NCBI GenBank assembly: GCA_036504595.1
Contig: DASXUX010000012.1
Coordinates: 62,001 to 126,000 of the forward strand
From: DASXUX01 sp036504595
Lineage (GTDB): Bacteria; Planctomycetota; SZUA-567; H5-PLA8
Direction: 5' to 3'
DNA length: 64,000 bases
Shown: positions 49,252-55,546 of the stretch, in pieces
How the letters are laid out: each line of letters starts with the position of its first letter
How positions within the stretch are numbered: position 1 is the first letter of the stretch
Program-made: the position numbers and the translations under genes
The notes under the pieces: generated by a model
The model's input: the letters and a program-made list of their open reading frames with translations, nothing else
Databases searched by the model: none
Told to the model about the DNA's origin: nothing

Positions 49252-50853
49252 CTAGACTGACGTTTTTCGTTCCTTAGCTGACTGTTCTTCCAGGAACGTT
49301 TCTACTTGCGACCGCGACGGAATGCCAAGCTGTCCGCCCGGCTGGGTCGCTTTCAGCGCGGCGGCGGCGGAGGCCAGGCGCAGGCGGTCTTCCAAGCTAA
49401 GGCCTTGCGCTAGAGCGGCGGCGTAAGCGCCGTGGAAGACATCGCCGCAGCCGGTGGTGTCCACCGCGGTGACCTGAAAAGCAGGCTGAAAGAAAACGTC
49501 TCTGCCGGGTGCGGCGCACCAGAGGCCGTCTTTGCCGCAGGTGACGACGACTGTCTTACCGAGTCGCGCGTGGAGTTTCTGCGCGGTAGCGCCGGCCTCC
49601 GCGCCGGCCGTTGTTCTGGTAGCGCCGGCCTCCGTGCCGGCCGTTGTTCTGGTAGCGCCGGCCTCCGTGCCGGCCGTTGTTCTGGTAGCGCCGGCCTCCG
49701 TGCCGGCCGTTGCTCCGGTAGCGCCGGCCTCCGTGCCGGCCGGAACTGGCGCGGTGCCAGCCAGAAACGCCATCCATTGATACTCCGTCAACTCCGGCCA
49801 GCGCTTAAATGGATTGTTCTGGATGTAGTCGAGCTTCTCGTAGAACTCCGAGTCGTTTCGCAGAATTCGATCGTAATACTCGTGTTCCCATACGGCGCCT
49901 TGCCGGCCGCTCTCGTGCTGCATGCGGTTAGCTGTGTATGACTTCCAGGACTGCACAATCGACTCCAGCGTGTGCGCCTTCGTCGGCTGCACAATAACAT
50001 GCACGTGGTCGCCCATGATCACGTACGCAATCAATGTATATCGCTGCGAATTGAAGTGCATCAACGCAGAAACGACTAGCGACCGCTCATGTGGCGACAA
50101 CTCGGCTTGATCAGAACGAAGTCGCCAATTTACGAAGTAATAGGCACCCTCCAACCGCCAGTGCGGCAAACGTCTCCAGTACTTGCGGAAAGGTTCCGGT
50201 GCGTCTGGTACGGCCGGCACGGAGGCCGGCGCTACCCCGCGTTCTTGAGTTCCGGCCGGCACGGAGGCCGGCGCTACCCCGGCCAGGAGAGCGGCGAAGT
50301 CGCTGGAGACGATGAGGTGATCGACCAGTGGAAGAAGTTCGTTGAAGCCGGGAGCTTTGGCGTTTTCCACATCGCCGACGATGGGAATGCCGGCGGCGGC
50401 GGCGATTTTCGCGGCGCGCAGGACGTTCGGCAACGCGACGTTATCGACGAAGAGCACACGCGCGGAACGGATCACTTCGGCCGAGGGAAGATCGGGGTGC
50501 GCGCAGACGACGCGGGTGTGATCATGAAGGATGCAGCGCGATTGCTCAGCGGTGGCGACAATGATCACCGAATAGACCGGCAACACGGCGGGGTCGCGGA
50601 CCAGGTGTTGCAGCGAAATGCTTTCGGCGCTTAAGCGCGAGACGGCGAAATCGGAGAGTTCGTCGGTGCCGAGCATTCCCGCATAAGAGGCTTTAGCGCC
50701 CATGCGAGCGGCGGCGACGAGGGCGGTGGCGGTGAGGCCACCGCAATGGCGTTCACGTCGCAAGACCCGGTTCTTGCTGTCGGCCTGCGGGAAGGACTCC
50801 ACGTAGATGAGGTCATCGATGGCCGTGCAGCCGATGCCAAGGACGTCGAGCAT
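49252..50853 (-). CDS. PfkB-family carbohydrate kinase interrupted in frame by a REP-associated transposase
   Basis: A 533-residue open frame that combines two proteins. Residues 1-192 are the N-terminal part of a PfkB/ribokinase fold (MLDVLGIGCTAIDDLIYVES, signature region CGGLTATALVAAARMGAKAS, GTDELSDF). Residues about 193-423 are foreign: family A repeat translation (VAPASVPAG), a Y1 transposase domain, and five repeats of AGTEAGATRTT type. Residues 424-533 resume the kinase exactly where the fold would continue (KLHARLGKTVVVTCGKDGLW) with the second signature DTTGCGDVFHGAYAAAL (catalytic Asp471). Without the insert the kinase would be about 300 residues, the normal length. ATG at 50853 was chosen because it begins the first strand; ATG at 50880 is an alternative. 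It is followed by an aldolase gene. Confidence 0.88.
   Translation of the reverse strand: MLDVLGIGCTAIDDLIYVESFPQADSKNRVLRRERHCGGLTATALVAAARMGAKASYAGMLGTDELSDFAVSRLSAESISLQHLVRDPAVLPVYSVIIVATAEQSRCILHDHTRVVCAHPDLPSAEVIRSARVLFVDNVALPNVLRAAKIAAAAGIPIVGDVENAKAPGFNELLPLVDHLIVSSDFAALLAGVAPASVPAGTQERGVAPASVPAVPDAPEPFRKYWRRLPHWRLEGAYYFVNWRLRSDQAELSPHERSLVVSALMHFNSQRYTLIAYVIMGDHVHVIVQPTKAHTLESIVQSWKSYTANRMQHESGRQGAVWEHEYYDRILRNDSEFYEKLDYIQNNPFKRWPELTEYQWMAFLAGTAPVPAGTEAGATGATAGTEAGATRTTAGTEAGATRTTAGTEAGATRTTAGAEAGATAQKLHARLGKTVVVTCGKDGLWCAAPGRDVFFQPAFQVTAVDTTGCGDVFHGAYAAALAQGLSLEDRLRLASAAAALKATQPGGQLGIPSRSQVETFLEEQSAKERKTSV
49586..49741. repeat. 33-base tandem array of family A units inside the kinase gene
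   Basis: Five head-to-tail units, four of exactly 33 bases (49586, 49619, 49652, 49685) and a last 24-base unit at 49718. Each holds GTAGCGCCGGCCTCCGTGCC then GGCC, plus a 9-base spacer (GTTGTTCTG or GTTGCTCCG). Because 33 is a multiple of three, copy number changes leave the host frame open; on the minus strand each unit encodes AGTEAGATRTT or a close variant. Confidence 0.95.
50212..50277. repeat. two inverted family A units at the other end of the RAYT element
   Basis: GGCCGGCACGGAGGCCGGCG with CTAC at 50212-50235 and again at 50254-50277, 18 bases apart. Orientation is opposite to the array at 49586-49741. Their translation on the minus strand reads VAPASVPA twice. Confidence 0.92.
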
Positions 50854-51057
50854 GAACGCGTTCTCGAGAGTTGTGGGCATCGTAACGCGAGCGCGCGCAA
50901 GGGCAAGGTTCGCGTTGGGGTTTCTGGTCGTGGCGCTCAATAAACCTAATAAAATGCAAATAAATTTGGTAAACATTTGGAGGCTGGGACGTCATATATA
51001 AGGAGTGGGAAGGTCGCTGGGGCTGCACATGTGCAGTCTTGGACAGAGGAAGAGAAG

Positions 51058-51086
51058 GGTTCAGGGGCCGGGGTTCAGGGTCAGGG
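51058..51086. repeat. family F tract
   Basis: GGTTCAGGGGCCGGGGTTCA followed by GGGTCAGGG, plus orientation only, within the long leader before ffh. Confidence 0.65.
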
Positions 51087-51357
51087 TGTGGATTGCAGAC
51101 GTGCAGCTACATAAGGTGCAATTTTTTACAGGATGCTGGGCTTGAGCGGGCTCGGACGCGGGCTCGACGGAAGAATAGGCTCGCGGAAGGGTGCGGCACA
51201 AAGCGCTTGCATCCAACATGGGGCAGCGCTATACATTAGCCGTTCGGGTCGCGCGGCCCGCAGTGCGGGCGGACTCCCTGAATAGCGTTTCAGCCGGGCA
51301 GCGGCGGAACATTTTCGCCGCGAGGTTTTGTTTTGTTTTTGTGGGGGAAAAACAGTA

Positions 51358-51443
51358 CTGAGTGCCGAGTCCTGAGTGCTGAGTATTCGAGCGATCCATC
51401 GACGCTTGCGTGCTCAGCACCCAGCACTCACTACTCAGCACTG
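51358..51443. repeat. imperfect palindrome of GTGCTGAG words before ffh
   Basis: ACTGAGTGCCGAGTCCTGAG and TGCTGAGTATT on the left; GTGCTCAGCACCCAGCACTC and ACTACTCAGCACTG on the right. It ends 10 bases before the ffh ATG, so it would form a strong hairpin near the ribosome binding region of ffh, which has no clear Shine-Dalgarno sequence. Confidence 0.75.
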
Positions 51444-51453
51444 CCGTTGAGCT

Positions 51454-52866
51454 ATGTTTGAAAGCCTGCAGACATCCCTCGGTTCGTTCTTCACGAGAAT
51501 CAGAGGCAAGGGAAAGAAGCTGACGGAAGCTGACGTGCGCGAAGGTCTGCGCACTGTTCGCATGTCGCTGCTGGAAGCCGACGTCGCTCTGCCGGTCGTC
51601 AAAGAATTCATGGAGAAGGTGACGGGCAAAGCCGTCGGCCAGGACGTGCTGACTTCCGTCGAACCGACTCAGCAGCTCGTCAAAATCGTCCACGACGAAC
51701 TGATCAATCTGATGGGTCCGGTGGACAGCCGCATCACTTTTTCGCCCGACGGTCCGACGGTTGTGCTGATGGCCGGCCTGCAGGGTTCCGGCAAAACGAC
51801 GACCTGCGCGAAGCTGGCTGCTTACCTGAAGAGCAAAGGCCGGCGGCCGATGATGGTGGCGGCCGACTTGCAGCGCCCCGCGGCGATCGAGCAGCTCAAA
51901 GTTCTCGGCGAACAGACGGACACGCCGGTCTTCAGCGAAACGAACATTTCACCGCCGGAACTTTGCGCCAAAGCCATCGAGTACGCCAAGCAGAACGGGC
52001 GCGACACGATCATTCTCGACACCGCCGGCCGCTTGCAGATCGACGAGCCGCTCATGAACGAGCTGGCCGAGGTGCAGAGGCGCACGAACCCGTCCGAAGT
52101 CTTTCTGGTTGTCGATAGCATGGTCGGCCAGGACGCGGTGAACTCCGCGAAAACATTCAACGAGAAGCTGCCGATCACCGGCGTGATCCTGACCAAGCTC
52201 GACGGCGATTCGCGCGGCGGCGCGGCGCTCTCCGTGAAGCACGTCACGGGCAAGCCGATCAAGTTCGTGGGCGTCGGCGAAAAGCTCGACCGCCTGGAAG
52301 AATTCCATCCCGAGCGCATGGCGACGCGCATCCTGGGGATGGGCGACATCGTCAGCCTCGTCGAAAAAGCGCAAGCGGTGCTCGACAAGGATCAGGCGGC
52401 TGACTTCCAGGACAAGATGGTCAAGGACCGTCTGACGCTGGACGATTTCTTGACGCAGCTTCGCGCCGTGAAGAAGATGGGTTCGTTCAAGGACTTGCTG
52501 GGGATGATTCCCGGCTTTGCGGGCCTGAAGGAACTCGACGCGTCCGACGACCAGTTCTCCAAGGTCGAAGCGGTGATTTGTTCGATGACGCCCGAGGAGC
52601 GCAAGAATCCGCAGCTCATCGGCGCCGCCCGCAAGAAGCGCATTTCCGCCGGCGCGGGCGTGCAGATCAACGATGTCTCACACCTGCTGAAAGAGTTTGA
52701 GAAGGTTACGAAGCAGTTGTCCAGTTTCAGCCGCGCGGCGAAGTTCGTGGACCGCATGGTCCCCGGCACGCGCGGCGAGACGCGCATGTTGAGCGCTGAC
52801 GAGAAGAAGGCGATCAAGAAACGGCGAAAGCTGGAGAAGTTGAACAAGAAGCGGAACAGAAGATAA
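51454..52866 (+). CDS. ffh: signal recognition particle protein Ffh
   Basis: A 470-residue SRP54. NG domain: N-terminal helices MFESLQTSLGSFFTRIRGKG and LTEADVREGLRTVRMSLLEADVAL, GTPase motifs GLQGSGKTT, DTAGRLQIDEPLM, TKLDGDSRGGAALS, and GVGEKLDRLEEFHPERMATRILGMGD. M domain from about residue 325 (LTLDDFLTQLRAVKKMGSFKDLLGMIPG, ISAGAGVQINDVSHLLKEFEKV) with a basic tail. It binds signal sequences and SRP RNA and targets membrane proteins to the translocon. First gene of the ffh-rpsP-trmD-rplS cluster. Confidence 0.98.
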   Translation: MFESLQTSLGSFFTRIRGKGKKLTEADVREGLRTVRMSLLEADVALPVVKEFMEKVTGKAVGQDVLTSVEPTQQLVKIVHDELINLMGPVDSRITFSPDGPTVVLMAGLQGSGKTTTCAKLAAYLKSKGRRPMMVAADLQRPAAIEQLKVLGEQTDTPVFSETNISPPELCAKAIEYAKQNGRDTIILDTAGRLQIDEPLMNELAEVQRRTNPSEVFLVVDSMVGQDAVNSAKTFNEKLPITGVILTKLDGDSRGGAALSVKHVTGKPIKFVGVGEKLDRLEEFHPERMATRILGMGDIVSLVEKAQAVLDKDQAADFQDKMVKDRLTLDDFLTQLRAVKKMGSFKDLLGMIPGFAGLKELDASDDQFSKVEAVICSMTPEERKNPQLIGAARKKRISAGAGVQINDVSHLLKEFEKVTKQLSSFSRAAKFVDRMVPGTRGETRMLSADEKKAIKKRRKLEKLNKKRNRR

Positions 52867-52867
52867 C

Positions 52868-52935
52868 GGAAGGGTTCAGGGTTCAGGGTCTAGGGTCCAG
52901 GGTTTTGCCTGAACCCCGAACCCTGGACCCTGCAG
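52868..52935. repeat. family F tract with inverted halves, ffh-rpsP junction
   Basis: GGGTTCAGGGTTCAGGGTCT and AGGGTCCAGGG on the left, CCTGAACCCCGAACCCTGGA and CCCTG on the right, around a short loop: a strong imperfect hairpin directly after the ffh stop. Confidence 0.85.
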
Positions 52936-53050
52936 TTCAGTCCACCGGAGGGCACTCGGTGGTCGCGCGCGGGTCGCTTGGGCGCCGCGTTCTTAGTGTG
53001 CCTGTGTTGCAGAGCGTAGCGGCGTTATTCGTCCGCTGGGAAGGAGAAGA

Positions 53051-53350
53051 GTGGTAAAAATTCGTTTGCAGAAGCTGGGGCGGCGCAACCGGTCCTATTT
53101 CCGAATCGTGGTGACTGATGTGCGCGTCAAGCGGCAGGGACTTTACCTGGAGAAGTTGGGCCAGTACGACCCGGTGGAGGAGAACGCTGAGAAGCAGCTC
53201 ACGATCAACACCGAGCGCGCGCAACACTGGATTTCTGAGGGCGCTCAGCCAACCCATGCTGTCATCAGCCTGCTCGCCAAAAAAGGCGTGAAGATGCCGG
53301 TCAAAGTGCACAAGCCGAAGGCCAAGAAACCTGCGGCGCCGGCGAAGTAA
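53051..53350 (+). CDS. rpsP: 30S ribosomal protein S16
   Basis: A 99-residue S16: VKIRLQKLGRRNRSYFRIVV, YLEKLGQYDP, ERAQHWISEGAQPTHAVISLL, plus a Lys/Ala/Pro-rich extension at the end. GTG start at 53051 with AAGGAG immediately upstream. Binds 16S rRNA early in 30S assembly. The ffh stop is 184 bases up. Confidence 0.97.
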   Translation: MVKIRLQKLGRRNRSYFRIVVTDVRVKRQGLYLEKLGQYDPVEENAEKQLTINTERAQHWISEGAQPTHAVISLLAKKGVKMPVKVHKPKAKKPAAPAK

Positions 53351-53420
53351 CTAGGGTTCAGGGTTCAGGGTTCAAGGTTGCTGCTAACCAGAAACTAGAA
53401 ACCAGGAACCAGAAACCGGC
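53350..53420. repeat. family F tract and ACCAGAAAC words, rpsP-trmD junction
   Basis: AGGGTTCAGGGTTCAGGGTT (53353 on) followed by AACCAGAAACTAGAAACCAG and GAACCAGAAACCGG. The tracts occupy the whole 74-base gap; trmD therefore lacks a recognisable Shine-Dalgarno sequence. Confidence 0.75.
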
Positions 53421-53424
53421 TGTT

Positions 53425-54126
53425 ATGCGCATTGACGTCATTACGATTTTCCCGCGCATGTTCGAGGGAGTGCTGGGCGAATCCATTCTTCGCATCGCGC
53501 AGGAGAAGAACATCCTGCGGCCGGTCGTGACGAACCTTCGGGACTACACGACCGACAAGCACAAGAAAGTGGACGACCGGCCATACGGCGGCGGGCCCGG
53601 AATGGTGCTCAAAGTCGAGCCGGTCGTCCGGGCTGTGCGAGCCATTCGTGAGCAGGAGCCTGAAACACCGGGGCGCATGCTGCTTACCTGTCCGCGCGGC
53701 CGCAAGTTCGACCAGGCGTTTGCGCACGAACTGGCGGCGTCTGAGAGGCTGATCCTGATCGCCGGACACTACGAGGGGTATGACGAGCGGATCGTGGAGT
53801 GTCTGAAGCCGGAGCTCGTCTCGATCGGGGATTACGTGCTGACTGGCGGTGAGCTTCCCGCGCTGGTGGTGATCGACGCGGTGGTGCGATTGCTGCCGGG
53901 AGTGCTGGGCGACGACGATTCGGTGAAAAGCGAGTCGTTTTCGCTCGATAACGAGGGGCTGCTGGAGTATCCGCAGTACACGCGGCCGGCGGCGTTCGAA
54001 GGCAAGGAAGTTCCGGACGTGTTGGTCTCCGGAAACCACGCTCAGATCGCCGAATGGAAAAGAAAGCAGGCTCGCCTGCGGACGCAGCAGGAGCGCCCCG
54101 ATTTACTGGAGAACGGCAGGGTCTAG
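53425..54126 (+). CDS. trmD: tRNA (guanine-N1-)-methyltransferase
   Basis: A 233-residue TrmD, standard length. The SPOUT knot is evident: RIDVITIFPRMFEGVLGESI, DDRPYGGGPGMVLKVEP (AdoMet loop), ILIAGHYEGYDERI, SIGDYVLTGGELPALVVIDAVVRLLPGVLG, YPQYTRPAAFEG and PDVLVSGNHAQIAEWKR. It methylates G37 of tRNAs and prevents frameshifting. In many bacteria rimM stands between rpsP and trmD; it is absent here. Confidence 0.98.
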   Translation: MRIDVITIFPRMFEGVLGESILRIAQEKNILRPVVTNLRDYTTDKHKKVDDRPYGGGPGMVLKVEPVVRAVRAIREQEPETPGRMLLTCPRGRKFDQAFAHELAASERLILIAGHYEGYDERIVECLKPELVSIGDYVLTGGELPALVVIDAVVRLLPGVLGDDDSVKSESFSLDNEGLLEYPQYTRPAAFEGKEVPDVLVSGNHAQIAEWKRKQARLRTQQERPDLLENGRV

Positions 54127-54195
54127 GGTTCAGGGTCCAGGGGGCTGCGGTCAGTCGCTACCATACCCGATACCCCATACCCTATACCCCCGATT
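54116..54195. repeat. family F tract and TACCCCATACCC words, trmD-rplS junction
   Basis: GGCAGGGTCTAGGGTTCAGG and GTCCAGGGGG overlap the end of trmD, followed by CATACCCGATACCCCATACC and CTATACCCCCG. The last codons of trmD (NGRV and stop) lie in the tract. Confidence 0.7.
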
Positions 54196-54247
54196 GGACT
54201 GAAACTGAGGCATTGGAGTACTGAAGAGCAACGAAAGGGAACAAGAC

Positions 54248-54709
54248 ATGGCAAAGAATCTTATGGAAGTCGTCGAGAAGCCGGCGCTCAAGCCTGAACG
54301 GCTCACCTGCTTCAACATCGGCGATACGGTGGACGTGCACGTCAAGATCATTGAAGGCGAGAAGGAACGCATCCAGATCTTCACGGGGATCGTCATCGCT
54401 CGCAAAGGCCACGGCGTCAACGAAGCCTTCACCGTGCGGCGCCTGGTTGGAAGCGAGGGCGTGGAGCGCGTCTGGCCGCTGCACAGCCCGTCGATCGACA
54501 AGATCGAAGTGAAGAAGAGCGGCAAGGTGCGGCGCGCCAAGCTGTACTACCTGCGCGATCGCGTCGGCAAGGCCACTCGCGTTGCCGAACAGCAGGAAGA
54601 GGCCGCGGTCAAGCCGCGCGCCGCCGGCACCGTCCCGCCTCCGCAAGAAAAGAAGCATCACCATAAAGAAGAGAAGGCTGAGAAGCCGGCCGAACAGGCA
54701 AAGGCGTAA
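54248..54709 (+). CDS. rplS: 50S ribosomal protein L19
   Basis: A 153-residue L19. Core domain RLTCFNIGDTVDVHVKIIEGEKERIQIFTGIVIARKGHGVNEAFTVRRLVGSEGVERVWPLHSPSIDKIEVKKSGKVRRAKLYYLRDRVGKATRV, i.e. complete, followed by a 40-residue charged tail rich in Lys, Glu, Ala and His that is not part of the usual protein. L19 sits at the subunit interface. ATG preceded by AAAGGGAACAAGAC. End of the ffh cluster. Confidence 0.97.
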   Translation: MAKNLMEVVEKPALKPERLTCFNIGDTVDVHVKIIEGEKERIQIFTGIVIARKGHGVNEAFTVRRLVGSEGVERVWPLHSPSIDKIEVKKSGKVRRAKLYYLRDRVGKATRVAEQQEEAAVKPRAAGTVPPPQEKKHHHKEEKAEKPAEQAKA

Positions 54710-54713
54710 ACGG

Positions 54714-54836
54714 CAGGGTTCAGGGTTCGGGGTTCAGGGTTCAGGGTGCGGCCGTTGACGTCGCACGTCCTGAGCCCTGATTCTCTTTCCGGCCATACCC
54801 TGGACCCTGACCTCTGGACCCTATACCCTGCTGTCA
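54714..54836. repeat. family F tract with inverted halves
   Basis: GGGTTCAGGGTTCGGGGTTC and AGGGTTCAGGG on the left, ATACCCTGGACCCTGACCTC and TGGACCCTATACCCTG on the right; covers the gap between rplS and the next gene down to its ATG. Confidence 0.8.
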
Positions 54837-55345
54837 TGAAACTGCGCCACCTGCTCCTGCTGACCAGCGCCATCGGCGCCTGCGGCGCACTGCTGCTGGC
54901 GGCGGATATGTACCGGCGGCTGAAGGATGCGGAAGCGGCGGTGGGGTTGCCGGTCGGCGCGGCAAAGGAAGATTTCTCCGTGCTGGGCTTCGGCCTGCCG
55001 CACACCTTCGGCTTGGTGTCGCTGGCCTTTATGTTCCTGGCCATGCTGCTGCTGATGATTTCGGCGTTTCGAGAAAAAGCGGCCACGGCGTCACCGGCGC
55101 CAGTCGTCCAGGTTCCGCAGCCGGTCGGGACGGTGCAGACGCTACACGAGCTGGCGGAGCGGGAACTGGAGTTGCAGCCGTCAGTCCAATTCGAACCGAC
55201 AATAATCCCGGCTTCCCCGGCAGCAGAGGCCGCCGATGCGAGTGCCCCAGGCGCTCTTCCAAAGATAGCAGTTCCGGAGCAGAAACCAGAAGAGAAGCCG
55301 GAGGCGCCATTTTCCGCGAAGGAAAATGACGGTCCTGTACGTTAA
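54836..55345 (+). CDS. small membrane protein of unknown function
   Basis: A 169-residue protein with two membrane helices (HLLLLTSAIGACGALLLAADM and HTFGLVSLAFMFLAMLLLMISAF) and a Pro/Ala/Glu-rich cytoplasmic or periplasmic tail. No domain recognised. The ATG at 54836 starts right before the first helix; the frame is open 30 codons upstream through the family F tract. The upstream gap is filled by repeats, so co-transcription with rplS is possible but not shown. Confidence 0.72.
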   Translation: MKLRHLLLLTSAIGACGALLLAADMYRRLKDAEAAVGLPVGAAKEDFSVLGFGLPHTFGLVSLAFMFLAMLLLMISAFREKAATASPAPVVQVPQPVGTVQTLHELAERELELQPSVQFEPTIIPASPAAEAADASAPGALPKIAVPEQKPEEKPEAPFSAKENDGPVR

Positions 55346-55350
55346 ACAGT

Positions 55351-55517
55351 GTGGCACGGGCAGGCTGCGCCGCGGTTTGAGTGCGGGTGTCACGGACTGG
55401 CGGTTGTTCGCGGCGCGGATTGCCCGTGAGTCTGGCGGTCGGCGAATGCGCACCTTGCGACAAAGCGAGGCAGAGGCTAAACTGCGCAGCCATGTGGCGC
55501 AATCCTTCTGGATTGCG
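55351..55517. repeat. family B element followed by a family G palindrome
   Basis: Family B: GTGGCACGGGCAGGCTGCGC at 55351 and GGCGCGGATTGCCCGTGA ending near 55429, matching 63321-63402 almost base for base including the CGGTTGTTCGCG middle. Family G: CGCAATCCTTCTGGATTGCG at 55498-55517. Both lie before the TPR-protein gene. Confidence 0.8.
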
Positions 55518-55546
55518 GTACTGTGATGTTCATGAGGAGACTATCG

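Larger units (their letters stand above)
49586..50277 (-). mobile_element. REP-associated tyrosine transposase (RAYT, Y1/HUH) bracketed by REP units
   Basis: An element of about 690 bases inside the PfkB gene. Its middle (49765-50187) encodes a complete Y1_Tnp/RAYT domain: WRLEGAYYFVNWRL, the HUH motif MGDHVHVIVQP (His283 and His285 of the composite protein), SWKSYTANRM, WEHEYYDRIL, and the Tyr helix EKLDYIQNNPFKRW (Tyr343, candidate nucleophile). On one side lie five family A units in one orientation (49586-49741), on the other two units in the opposite orientation (50212-50235 and 50254-50277). RAYTs are single-copy Y1 transposases known to be linked to REP palindromes and to cut and join them as single strands. 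All catalytic residues look intact. There is no separate start codon with a ribosome binding site, so the domain would be made only as part of the kinase polyprotein. Confidence 0.9.
50854..51453. other. 600-base divergent region (locus 2 of the duplicated leader element)
   Basis: No gene supported. In the plus direction: AT-rich stretch (50940-50980), GGGACGTCATATATAAGG (50987-51004), CTGCACATGTGCAGTCTTGG with ACAG (51025-51042), a family F tract (51058-51086), GTGCAATTTTTTACAGGATG (51107-51127), then a palindrome of GTGCTGAG words (51358-51443) directly before ffh. The first part matches locus 1 at 24207-24700. On the minus strand TTTACC - 16 bases - TATTAG near 50970-50943 could be a weak promoter for the PfkB gene. 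Confidence 0.6.

Noticed and set aside
49586..49741. CRISPR array
   Set aside because: The regular repeats have identical 9-base spacers, the units are palindromic REP elements and the whole lies in a reading frame; no cas genes are present.
53351..53424. rimM between rpsP and trmD
   Set aside because: The gap is only 74 bases and is filled by short-word repeats; there is no room for the gene.
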